From: DAITQM01 sp036832975
GTDB lineage: Bacteria > Pseudomonadota > Gammaproteobacteria > Xanthomonadales > Wenzhouxiangellaceae
Assembly (NCBI GenBank): GCA_036832975.1
Contig: DAITQM010000008.1
Coordinates: forward strand, 1-64,000
Length of the DNA stretch: 64,000 bases
Direction of reading: 5' to 3'
Position numbers and translations under genes: made by a program. The notes beneath the pieces are model-generated. The model was not told where the DNA came from. It saw nothing but the letters and a program-made list of their open reading frames with translations, and ran no database searches. The first letter of the stretch is position 1. Every line of letters starts with the position of its first letter. Positions 1 through 8,569 of this stretch are shown here, piece by piece.

Positions 1-964
<964 letters not shown>

Positions 965-1155
965 AAAGTTTCCGGCACCGGTAAACCGTTGCCGTTTCCT
1001 TTCTCTACCGAGCTGACCCCTTACACAAAGTCATTGCGTATCGGGTCGTCTCGAATGGGTCGAAACCACATCCGGACGCCCACACAAGTCACCTACATTC
1101 GTCTGTTAAAGAACTGAAATCCGCGTCCCGCGGCATTTCGCCGGGCGGGCTGACC

Positions 1156-1183
1156 ATTATAACTGATCGGAATGGCAAGTCAA
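1156..1183 (-). promoter_or_regulatory. rrn promoter P2 (proximal)
   Basis: Minus-strand TTGACT (1178-1183) and TATAAT (1156-1161) are separated by 16 bases, about 190 bases upstream of the mature 16S end. The -10 matches the sigma70 consensus exactly. Together with the second box pair farther upstream it forms the tandem arrangement usual for rRNA operons. Confidence 0.8.
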
Positions 1184-1249
1184 CAACGAAATCGCTGTTT
1201 GGGCGTATTTTTTTGTTGGCTGGCCGGCGCCGAAACCGGCGAGACGCGC

Positions 1250-1277
1250 ATTATAGACATCGGCGGGCCGCTGTCAA
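1250..1277 (-). promoter_or_regulatory. rrn promoter P1 (distal)
   Basis: Minus-strand TTGACA (1272-1277) and TATAAT (1250-1255) with a 16-base spacer: a perfect hexamer pair. It starts only 25 bases after the argH stop codon and points the same way, so the rRNA operon begins immediately behind the arginine operon. No intrinsic terminator is visible between argH and this promoter. Confidence 0.82.
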
Positions 1278-1301
1278 GCGGTCGGCACCCTTTTTTCAGA
1301 C

Positions 1302-2654
1302 TCACGGCGCCGGTGGCGCACCCGCCGAGGACGAGCCGCGCGACGGCAGGCGGCGGCGCAGGCCGGCGGCGCGGTGGCGCAATCCGTCCAGGTCAAGGGC
1401 ACCGCAGGCGCCAGGCGAGACGCGCGCCGCCAGACTGGCGGCGACGTCGGCACCGGCCGCGGTGGCGGGCAGGCGGCCGGCTGTCGCGCGGTAGGCGTCG
1501 CGAAACGGGGTTCCGGTCCGCGCCTGGTCGATGGCCCGATCAGTGGCCAGCATTTCCGGTGTCACTGCGGCCTGCATCGCGGCGCGGTCGAAACGCACCA
1601 CCGTCACGAGGCGCGCACTCAAGGCCAGCGCCGCAAGTCCGCGGCCGAAGGCGCGCAGCAACGGTGCTTTGGTGCTCTGCAAGTCGCGGTGGTAGCCGCC
1701 GGGCAGGGCGAGCAGGTTCTCGATTTCGCCGGCCGCGGCCTGCACGGTCGGGTGGCAGGCGCGCAGCATTTCGACGATATCCGGATTGGCTTTGTTCGGC
1801 ATCAACGACGAGCCGGTGGTCCATTCCGGCGGCAGCGCGGCGAAGCCGAATTCGGCGGTGGTGTACAAACTGAGATCCCAGGCCAGTCGGCGCAGGTCAA
1901 GGGTCGCCTGACCGAGCGTCTGGACGGCCAACAGCTCGAATTTGCCGCGCCCGGTCTGGGCATACAGCGGATTGTGGATGACCCCGGCAAAACCCAGCTC
2001 GGCTGCGACACCGTCACGGTCGAGCGGCAGGTTGACACCGTAACCGGCGGCGCTGCCGAGCGGCGAGCGGTCGAGGTGGGCGCGGACGAGATGCGCCAGT
2101 TCGCCGTCGTCGATAAAGGCTTCGGCATAGGACGCCCACCACAGCCCAAGGCTCGACGGCACCGCCCGCTGCAAGTGCGTATAGCCGGGAAGCGGCAGGT
2201 CGGGATCGGCCGCGGCGCGCTCCAAAGCCGCCTCGGCGACGGCCAGGCAGGCGGCCGCCAGGTCGGCGAGGCGGTCTTTGAGATACAGGCGGATCGTCGC
2301 CAGCACCTGGTCGTTGCGGCTGCGTCCGGTGTGGATTTTGCGACCGAGCGCGCCGAGTTTCTCGACCAGCGCCTGTTCGAGCGCACTGTGTCCGTCTTCG
2401 TGCGGCGCGGAACAAGTAAAGCGCCCGGCCCGGCAGGCGGCAGCGAGTTCGTCCAGCGCCTGCTTCACGGCTGCCGCCTCACCGGCATCGAGCACGCCGA
2501 TCCGCGCCAGGCCGGCGGCGTGCGCGGCACTGGCCGCGATATCGTAGAGCAGCAACTGGCGGTCGAGCCGCACGTCATCGGCGGCGAGGAAGGCCATCAT
2601 TTCTATGTCCGGTTCCGGGCCGCCGGTTTTACTCCATAAATAATGTCCGCTCAT
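1302..2654 (-). CDS. argH: Argininosuccinate lyase
   Basis: Splits argininosuccinate into arginine and fumarate, the last step of arginine synthesis, in the cytoplasm. The 450-residue protein has the fumarase/aspartase superfamily marks: HTGRSRNDQV at about 108-117, GYTHLQRA with the catalytic His at about 160, and the family signature GSSLMPNKAN at about 281-290 containing the catalytic serine. Length is normal (E. coli 457). The ATG overlaps the argC stop by four bases (ATGA), so translation is coupled. It is the last gene of a six-gene minus-strand operon. The C-terminal 20-30 residues are rich in Arg, Ser, Ala and Pro and may be poorly conserved. Confidence 0.96.
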   Translation of the reverse strand: MSGHYLWSKTGGPEPDIEMMAFLAADDVRLDRQLLLYDIAASAAHAAGLARIGVLDAGEAAAVKQALDELAAACRAGRFTCSAPHEDGHSALEQALVEKLGALGRKIHTGRSRNDQVLATIRLYLKDRLADLAAACLAVAEAALERAAADPDLPLPGYTHLQRAVPSSLGLWWASYAEAFIDDGELAHLVRAHLDRSPLGSAAGYGVNLPLDRDGVAAELGFAGVIHNPLYAQTGRGKFELLAVQTLGQATLDLRRLAWDLSLYTTAEFGFAALPPEWTTGSSLMPNKANPDIVEMLRACHPTVQAAAGEIENLLALPGGYHRDLQSTKAPLLRAFGRGLAALALSARLVTVVRFDRAAMQAAVTPEMLATDRAIDQARTGTPFRDAYRATAGRLPATAAGADVAASLAARVSPGACGALDLDGLRHRAAGLRRRLPSRGSSSAGAPPAP

Positions 2655-3595
2655 AGGCCAAGCCCCGTCCCTTCTTCGAACCCCAGCGCCAGATTCAGAT
2701 TCTGCATGGCCTGCACAGCCGCCCCTTTGAGCAGGTTGTCGAGCGCGACGGTCACCACCAGGCGCCGGCGGTCACGCGGATCGGCTTGCGCGCCGCCGAT
2801 CACCGCCCCGGGCCGGCCGGCGAGCGTCGCCGGTTCCGCCGGCGCAGGGCTGATCTCGAGCAACGGCTCGGCGCGATAGCTCGCCCGGTACCGCTCCACC
2901 GGCTCGTCATCGGGCGGCGCCGCCAACTCGAAACTGGCGGTCACCACCAGGCCGCGGAAAAACGGCGCGACGTGCGGCACCAGAACCACGTCGCGGCCGA
3001 TTTCGCGACCGATCTCCGACTGGTGTGGATGCGCGGTCAACTGGTAAGGCAGGAGGTTGTCGGCGAGCCGGGCCGGGTCGTTGCGCGGTGACGGGCTCGC
3101 TCCGGCGCCGGAATAGCCGGAGACGCCGAACAAGCGGGGTACCCCGGTGAGTTCCTGGCGCCACGGCCACAGAGCCAGCAAAGCGGCGGTCGCATAACAG
3201 CCGGGATTGGCGATGCGCCGCGCGCCGCGCAACGCCGCCCGGTGGTGTTCGGGCAGGCCGAACACCCAGGCCGGGTCGAGCCGGTGGTCGGCGGAAAGAT
3301 CGAGGATCACGGCCGGCGCATGGTGTTGGATGAGCCGCGCCGCCCAGGCCTGCGCCTGGCCATTGGGCAACGCCAGTATCCAGGCATCGACCGCGGTGGA
3401 AAACAGCTCCTCATCGGTGAACGAGCAAAAGCGCAGTGCGCCGTGGTACTCAGGGACAACTGTGGCGATCGGCTCGCCGTCTTGTTGCGACGAGGCGGCG
3501 CGCACCAGTTCGCAGCCGGGATGCCCGGCGATCAAGGCGATCAGTTCGCGGCCGGTATGGCCGCGGGCGCCGAGCAGACCGAGCCGGACGCTCAC
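2651..3595 (-). CDS. argC: N-acetyl-gamma-glutamyl-phosphate reductase
   Basis: Reduces N-acetylglutamyl phosphate to the semialdehyde with NADPH. The 314-residue protein starts with a Rossmann glycine motif (GARGHTG, 9-15) and has the active-site cysteine at about 133 in ANPGCYATA. The start is a GTG that overlaps the stop of the upstream NAGK/NAGS gene as GTGA; the much longer upstream extension of this frame runs antisense through other reading frames of the neighbour and was rejected. It overlaps argH by four bases downstream. The sequence resembles the Xanthomonas-type ArgC, shorter than the E. coli enzyme. Confidence 0.94.
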   Translation of the reverse strand: MSVRLGLLGARGHTGRELIALIAGHPGCELVRAASSQQDGEPIATVVPEYHGALRFCSFTDEELFSTAVDAWILALPNGQAQAWAARLIQHHAPAVILDLSADHRLDPAWVFGLPEHHRAALRGARRIANPGCYATAALLALWPWRQELTGVPRLFGVSGYSGAGASPSPRNDPARLADNLLPYQLTAHPHQSEIGREIGRDVVLVPHVAPFFRGLVVTASFELAAPPDDEPVERYRASYRAEPLLEISPAPAEPATLAGRPGAVIGGAQADPRDRRRLVVTVALDNLLKGAAVQAMQNLNLALGFEEGTGLGL

Positions 3596-4935
3596 GCCGC
3601 GGCTTCCTGAGGCTGCCAGCAAGCCGGCCGAGCGAGTGCATCGTTGAGGCAATCGGCGGCGCTGTCGGCCGCCATGTCGCCGTAACAAAATGCCAGCCAC
3701 TGACCGCCGCGGATGACCTGGCTGGCCTGCTGCAAGTACCAGCCATTGATCGGGTTGTCGGCCCGGGAACGCCAGTAAAGACGGGGCGCTTCGCGGCGGA
3801 TCTGCCGCCACAACGCCGCCCCGATCCCCTCGCCCTGGGCTTCGCGGGTCACCGCGAACTTGTCCATGTACACCGCCTGGCCAAGGCCTTCGGTGAGCAC
3901 CGCGGCCGCCGTCCACGACGCATTGCGCACCAGGCGCGGTGCTTGCAGACCGGCAAAATAATCGGCGTTGAGCCGGCGGCCGAAACACGATTCGATCAAT
4001 TCGGCGAGCCGAGGCTGGTCCGGCGGTTGCAACGGCGCCGCCGGCAGGATGGTTTCGCCGCGGCGGATCAACGTACCGGCGCCGGCGTGGGTGAACAGTT
4101 CGCGCGTCAGATGCGCCGCCGACGTGATCGACACCGAGGCCGAGGCCGGCAGCGCATCGAGCAGCGTCTTGATCTCCTGCAATTTCAGCCGCATTCCCGA
4201 ATGCACCCAGTCGCTGCTCATCAACCGCTCGTAATCGGTGGCCAGGTTGATCGCTTCCAACACCCGCCCGTTCGCGTCGAGCAGACCGCCGGTCGGCGTC
4301 AGATAGATGATCTTGTACGGCCGGATCGCCGCGACCAGGGCCCGCGCCGCGCTGTCGGCGTTCAGGTTCAGCACCTGGCCGCTGTCCGATTCGCCCAGGC
4401 AGGCGACAATCGGCAAGGCGTGCGCGGCGAGCGCCGCCTGCACGACTTCGATCCGGACTTCGCGCACTTGGCCGACCCAGCCGTAGCGCCGGCGATCGAG
4501 CACGTCGCAATCGAACACGCCGTGGGTCAAGGATCGAGCCCGGACGCCGTGCCTTTCCAGGGCTTCGACCAGTTTCATGTTCTGCCGGTAGATCACCGGC
4601 CGGACGATCTTCATCACTTCCGGCGTTGTCACGCGCAAGCCGTCCACCACCTGCGCGGCGACACCGGCCGCCGCCAGCGCCGCGTTGAGCTGCGGCCCGG
4701 CGCCGTGCACCGTGATCGGATAAAGGCCGGCGTGGCGCAGAAAGGCCAAAGCCCCGGCCAGTTCGTCGGCTTCGGTGTCGAGTACCCCGCCGCCGACCTT
4801 GATCACCGCGAACTGGAACTGGTCGATGGCACTGAAGCGTTGCAGATATTGCCGCGCTTCGCGGCTCGAGCCGAGCATGCTGAGCAACTCGACGATGATC
4901 TTGCGGATCGCCGCATCGCGTTTGACTTCATGCAT
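3592..4935 (-). CDS. argB: Bifunctional N-acetylglutamate synthase/kinase (Xanthomonas type)
   Basis: Predicted to perform the first two steps of arginine synthesis: acetylation of glutamate and phosphorylation of N-acetylglutamate. Residues about 1-285 form an amino-acid kinase domain (IKVGGGV and VHGAGPQLN motifs near the N terminus), and about 290-447 look like a GNAT acetyltransferase domain (MDKFAVTREAQGEGIG). Such NAGK-NAGS fusions are known in Xanthomonas and are related to the vertebrate synthase. The ATG at 4935 was chosen because MHEVKRD is the first methionine context after the upstream gene; it overlaps the argE' stop by eight bases. No separate argA or argB appears in the window. 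Confidence 0.93.
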   Translation of the reverse strand: MHEVKRDAAIRKIIVELLSMLGSSREARQYLQRFSAIDQFQFAVIKVGGGVLDTEADELAGALAFLRHAGLYPITVHGAGPQLNAALAAAGVAAQVVDGLRVTTPEVMKIVRPVIYRQNMKLVEALERHGVRARSLTHGVFDCDVLDRRRYGWVGQVREVRIEVVQAALAAHALPIVACLGESDSGQVLNLNADSAARALVAAIRPYKIIYLTPTGGLLDANGRVLEAINLATDYERLMSSDWVHSGMRLKLQEIKTLLDALPASASVSITSAAHLTRELFTHAGAGTLIRRGETILPAAPLQPPDQPRLAELIESCFGRRLNADYFAGLQAPRLVRNASWTAAAVLTEGLGQAVYMDKFAVTREAQGEGIGAALWRQIRREAPRLYWRSRADNPINGWYLQQASQVIRGGQWLAFCYGDMAADSAADCLNDALARPACWQPQEAAA

Positions 4936-6043
4936 CGCCCCGCCCCCCGGCAAGCCGCGCGTACAAGCGATACGCCACGGTCAACTGTTCGAGCGCCACC
5001 CATTCGTCGGCGGCGTGTGCCTGCGCGATCTCCCCCGGCCCGAGGACCAGGGCCGGGACGCCGGCGGCCGAGAACAGCGAAGCTTCGGTCCAAAACTGCA
5101 CCGGCGCGCCGCGCGGTAGATCGTGCGCCGCCACAAAGTGCTCCGCCGCTTCGGTGGTTTGTCCGGGGGCCGGCAACGGCGGACCGGTGAACGGGGCCTC
5201 CCAGACGGCACGCCGGCCCTCGTCGGTCTCGCACAGGCGCTGGTGCCAGGCGGTGCAATCCTCACCGGGGCGGGGCCGGGCGCTCCAGTGCACGATCGCC
5301 TCGCTGGCGATCACATTGCTTTTGACGCCGCCGGCGAGCCGCCCGATGTTCAGGCAGATCCCCTTGAAACCTTCGATTTCGTGCGTCTGCTCGGCGCGCG
5401 CCAGGGCCAATGCCTCCGCCGCCCACCCGACCGCCTGGTGGAGAGCGTTGTTGGCCAGCGCCCGCGGTTCCGAAGAATGACCGGGCGCGCCGCTGAAGCG
5501 ACCGTGCGCCGAAAGAAAACCGCGGTGGGCCAGGATGGCGCGACCGCCGGTCGGTTCGGCGATCACCGCCTGGCGGTAGGGCTGCGCCAGGCCGGCGGCG
5601 CAGAAGCGCTTGACGCAACAGCCGCCGGAGCCCTCCTCGTCGGTCGTCATGAGTAGCGCCAAGGGCAAATCGGGCTCGGCCGCCGCCAGGTGCAGCAAAG
5701 CCGCGGCAGCGCCTTTGATATCACAGGCGCCGAGTCCTGTGGCGCGCTCGGCTGTGACGTGCAGCGCCCACGGATCGGCGGTCCAGGCCGGGGTCGCCGG
5801 CACGGTATCGAGATGAACGTTGAACAATACCTCGGGCGCGCCACGGCGGGCGGCGATCGTCAGATGACCGGCGCCATGATCGGTGACCTCGAACGCGAAG
5901 CCGAGGGGCACCAATACCTGGCGCAGATACGCCACCAGCGGACCATCGGCGGCGATCTCACGCGGCGGGTTGGAAGTGTCGATCGCCACCAGCGCAGCCA
6001 GGTGCTGCAGAATCGATGTGCGCCGCAAATCGTCATTCATCAT
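4928..6043 (-). CDS. argE: N-acetyl-L-citrulline deacetylase (M20 family)
   Basis: An M20-family zinc deacylase of 371 residues. HLD at 77-79, the bridging Asp108 (CDIKG) and the catalytic Glu pair 136-137 (DEEGSGG) are in order. Because the operon also encodes an acetylornithine carbamoyltransferase, the substrate should be N-acetylcitrulline, as shown for the Xanthomonas homologue, rather than N-acetylornithine; this is inferred from context. The ATG at 6043 overlaps the argG stop as ATGA; a second Met follows directly. Annotation pipelines will probably call it acetylornithine deacetylase. Confidence 0.92.
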   Translation of the reverse strand: MMNDDLRRTSILQHLAALVAIDTSNPPREIAADGPLVAYLRQVLVPLGFAFEVTDHGAGHLTIAARRGAPEVLFNVHLDTVPATPAWTADPWALHVTAERATGLGACDIKGAAAALLHLAAAEPDLPLALLMTTDEEGSGGCCVKRFCAAGLAQPYRQAVIAEPTGGRAILAHRGFLSAHGRFSGAPGHSSEPRALANNALHQAVGWAAEALALARAEQTHEIEGFKGICLNIGRLAGGVKSNVIASEAIVHWSARPRPGEDCTAWHQRLCETDEGRRAVWEAPFTGPPLPAPGQTTEAAEHFVAAHDLPRGAPVQFWTEASLFSAAGVPALVLGPGEIAQAHAADEWVALEQLTVAYRLYARLAGGRGDA

Positions 6044-7263
6044 TTGTTCTCCCGCCCGCCACCGGCCGCAACCTGCCGATAGAGGAGCGATGACTGGCCG
6101 GTCAGCTTGATGAAGCCCTCGGCTTCGGCGGCGCTCCACGCCGCACGCTGGGCGTAAACCGCATCCCGGGAGGTCAGAAGGTACGGGCTGTCCAGCGCCA
6201 CGGCCCGGACGGCGCCGCCGTCGGTGGCTAACGTCACCACCCCGTTGACCCGCTCGCTGGCGTTAGCCAGGTAGACGTCGAGGTCGCGTTTCAGCGGTTC
6301 GTAAAAAAATCCGCTATAGACCAGTTCGGCCCAACGGTCGGCGACCTGCCGGCGGAACGCATTCTGCCAGCGTGTCGAGACCGCTTCGGTCAACGCCTCA
6401 GCGGCGGTCAAAAGCCCCGTCAGGCCGGGGCACTCGAACACAATCCGCCCCTTGAGGCCGATCGTCACATCGCCGGTGTAAATGAAACGGCCGACACCGT
6501 AATCGCCGAGTTGTTCATTCAGCGCGGCGAGCAGCACCGGCCCGGCGAGCGGTTCGCCGTCGAGCGCCACCGGCACCCCGCGCTCGAAAGTCACCTGCCG
6601 GTGCCGCGCTTTTGCCGGCCACCTGGCGCGCGGTTTGCACCAGCGCCAGGCGTCAGCGGCCGGTTCGGCGAAACGGTCGATCTCGCTGCCCGAAAAAGTC
6701 ACGCCGAGCAGATTTTCGTTGACCGAATAACGCTTTTGCCGCTCGGGCACGGCAAACCCGTGTTCACCGAGCACCGCCTCTTCGTGTGCCCGGACGTCCG
6801 CGACCCGGCCGAGCAGATCGCGGATCGGCGCGACGATCTCGACATCGCCGAGGCTGCGCGCCGTCTGGTCGAAACGGAACTGGTCATTGCCCATCCCGGT
6901 GCAACCGTGGGCAAAAACCCGGGCCCCGAGCCGGGCAGCCAGTTCCAGGCAACGTTTGACGATGATGTAGCGGTCGGAGCACAACAACGGATACTGCCCC
7001 TGATAGCGGGCCTGTGCGCGGATGAGCGGTACGGCGAACTCATCCCACAAGGCGTCACCGGCCGCCAGTTCATGGTGCTCGACCGCCCCGAGTTCGCGCG
7101 CCCGGCGGCCGATCGCGGCGCGCTCCTCGGCGCTCGTCCCGCCGCTGTCGACGAAAACGGTGTGGACGCGATAGCCCCGGCGGCGCAACTCGACGACGCA
7201 GTAGCTGGTATCGAGCCCGCCGGAAAACGCGAGCACGGCGAGCGATGTGGGTCGATCAGGCAT
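6040..7263 (-). CDS. argG: Argininosuccinate synthase
   Basis: Condenses citrulline and aspartate using ATP. The 407-residue protein opens with the N-type ATP pyrophosphatase P-loop AFSGGLDTS (12-20), followed by the conserved region containing GCTGMGNDQFRF and a synthetase C-terminal half. The start at 7263 (MPDRPTSLAVLAFSGG) overlaps the argF' stop by eight bases; the longer upstream reading belongs to a shadow frame of argF'. Downstream it overlaps argE' by four bases. Length matches the bacterial family (about 400). Confidence 0.95.
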   Translation of the reverse strand: MPDRPTSLAVLAFSGGLDTSYCVVELRRRGYRVHTVFVDSGGTSAEERAAIGRRARELGAVEHHELAAGDALWDEFAVPLIRAQARYQGQYPLLCSDRYIIVKRCLELAARLGARVFAHGCTGMGNDQFRFDQTARSLGDVEIVAPIRDLLGRVADVRAHEEAVLGEHGFAVPERQKRYSVNENLLGVTFSGSEIDRFAEPAADAWRWCKPRARWPAKARHRQVTFERGVPVALDGEPLAGPVLLAALNEQLGDYGVGRFIYTGDVTIGLKGRIVFECPGLTGLLTAAEALTEAVSTRWQNAFRRQVADRWAELVYSGFFYEPLKRDLDVYLANASERVNGVVTLATDGGAVRAVALDSPYLLTSRDAVYAQRAAWSAAEAEGFIKLTGQSSLLYRQVAAGGGRENK

Positions 7264-8269
7264 CGGTCGCTCCGAGTAATTCCAACAGCAGCGCCTTTTG
7301 GACGTGCAAGCGGTTTTCGGCTTCGTCGAGGGCGACACAATACGGTGCGTCCATGACCGCATCGGTCGCCTTGACGTTGCGCCTGAGCGGCAGGCAGTGG
7401 CTGAACAAGGCGTTGGGGGTGAGCGCCATCTTTTCCTCGTCAACGATGAAATGGCGGAATGTTTTGCGCAGCGTCCACTCCCGTTCCGGGTCGCCATAAA
7501 ACGGCAATGCGCCCCAGCTTTTGGCGTACACGACATCGGCGCCGCGATACCCCTCGGCGATGTCGGTGGTCACTCGCAGGCTGCCCCCCGCCGCCGCGGC
7601 GTTGCCGGCGGCCTGCCCCATGAAACGCTCGTCGAGGCGATACGCTTCATCGGGAATCAGCAGCGTGACGTGCATGCCAAAGCGGGTCGCGATCAGCATG
7701 GCCGAATGGGCCACCGCGGTATTCAGCGGCTTCGGGTGCCAGGTCCAGGTGAGCGTCAACTGTTTGCCGGCCACCGCGCCGAGATGCTCGATCAGCGTTT
7801 GCATCAGCGCCAGTTCCTGGCACGGGTGGACAATGGTTTCCATATTGATCACTGGCACCGTCGCATGCCGGGCGAGCGCCTTGATCAACTCATCCTCGCG
7901 ATCCCGCCGCCAGTCGGTGAACGACGGGAATGCCCGAAGCCCGATCAGATCGCAATAACGCGACAACACACCGGCGGCCTCGGCGATGTGCTCCTCGGCG
8001 GCGCCGTCCATTACCGCGCCATCGCAAAACTCGATGCCCCAGGCGTCCTTGCCCGGCTGCAAAACGATGGCCACGCCGCCGAGCTGGCGCATGCCGAGTT
8101 CGAACGACGTCCGCGTGCGCAGCGACGGGTTGAGGAACAACAAGGCGATCGAGCGGCCGCGCAGGCGGTCGTTCCACGGCGTTTTTTTCAGGCGCGCCGC
8201 CGTGGCCAGCAGCGCCCGCAGATCGGCCAGCGGCCAGTCCTGGGTATTGAGAAAATCCCGTTTGTTCAT
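7256..8269 (-). CDS. argF': N-acetylornithine carbamoyltransferase
   Basis: Transfers a carbamoyl group to N-acetylornithine, giving N-acetylcitrulline. The 337-residue protein has a carbamoyl-phosphate loop SLRTRTSFE (49-57), HPCQ (148-151), the proline-rich loop WHPKPLNTAV (177-186) that is a mark of the acetyl/succinyl-ornithine subfamily, and HCLPLRRNVK (291-300) ending in the lysine that is carboxylated in the X. campestris enzyme. The Glu pair at 92-93 sits where the acetyl-specific enzymes have Glu and the succinyl-specific enzyme of Bacteroides has Pro, which favours acetylornithine. First gene of the operon; the leader terminator ends 23 bases upstream of its ATG. Confidence 0.95.
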   Translation of the reverse strand: MNKRDFLNTQDWPLADLRALLATAARLKKTPWNDRLRGRSIALLFLNPSLRTRTSFELGMRQLGGVAIVLQPGKDAWGIEFCDGAVMDGAAEEHIAEAAGVLSRYCDLIGLRAFPSFTDWRRDREDELIKALARHATVPVINMETIVHPCQELALMQTLIEHLGAVAGKQLTLTWTWHPKPLNTAVAHSAMLIATRFGMHVTLLIPDEAYRLDERFMGQAAGNAAAAGGSLRVTTDIAEGYRGADVVYAKSWGALPFYGDPEREWTLRKTFRHFIVDEEKMALTPNALFSHCLPLRRNVKATDAVMDAPYCVALDEAENRLHVQKALLLELLGATDA

Positions 8270-8291
8270 CGCTTACGCTTGGCTCGAAAAC

Positions 8292-8316
8292 AAAAAAACC
8301 CAGCCGGAGCTGGGTT
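8292..8316 (-). terminator. Intrinsic terminator in the arginine operon leader
   Basis: On the minus strand a GC-rich hairpin, AACCCAGC / GCTGGGTT (8309-8316 with 8297-8304) around a four-base loop, is followed at once by a run of seven T (8292-8298). It lies between the leader ORF stop and the argF' start, in the same direction as the operon, so it would stop the operon transcript unless bypassed. The sequence GCTGGG inside the leader ORF (8361-8366) could pair with the first arm instead. Confidence 0.85.
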
Positions 8317-8339
8317 CGTTTCAGGTCTTGGCGGTCAGG

Positions 8340-8420
8340 CTACAAGACTCGATCGGGGACCCCAGCACGGCCATCGCCGGCGCGCAACGGTCGGCGTAGC
8401 AGCACGCAGGGTCGCGGCAT
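8340..8420 (-). CDS. Candidate Arg-rich leader peptide of the arginine operon
   Basis: A 26-codon ORF upstream of argF' starts MPRPCVLLRRPLR and ends with TAG. Six codons are Arg, including an adjacent CGC CGA pair at codons 9-10. A GGAAGA ribosome-binding sequence sits 12 bases before the ATG. The alternative ATG at 8444 lies almost at the predicted transcription start and is less likely. The stop codon is 24 bases before the terminator hairpin, and codons 18-20 contain the possible antiterminator strand. High Arg content is partly expected in a GC-rich genome, so this remains a hypothesis. Confidence 0.45.
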   Translation of the reverse strand: MPRPCVLLRRPLRAGDGRAGVPDRVL

Positions 8421-8451
8421 CGAGTTTGTGGTCTTCCGGTTCATGGCCGGC

Positions 8452-8480
8452 ACTATGACACGGGCCACAGTCGATTGCAA
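8452..8480 (-). promoter_or_regulatory. Possible sigma70 promoter of the arginine operon
   Basis: Minus-strand TTGCAA (8475-8480) and CATAGT (8452-8457) are separated by 17 bases; each matches four of six consensus positions. Transcription would begin near 8445, about 25 bases before the leader ORF. No clear ARG-box pair was seen by eye. Confidence 0.4.
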
Positions 8481-8569
8481 GCGGCTGTCCGGCCGCGGCA
8501 GCCGGCCGCATTTTCACCCCGCAACCGCCGGCGTGCTATCTTTTCGCTTTTTTGCGGGACGGCGACAAG

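Noticed and set aside
1374..2639. Long plus-strand frame opposite argH
   Set aside because: It is antisense to a well-conserved gene and owes its length to GC-rich codon structure; no family motif in the product.
3436..5190. 584-codon plus-strand frame across argC, argB and argE'
   Set aside because: Antisense to three conserved genes, Arg/Gln-rich product without motifs.
8340..8444. Longer form of the leader peptide starting at the ATG at 8444
   Set aside because: That ATG has no ribosome-binding sequence and coincides with the predicted transcription start; the ATG at 8420 has one.
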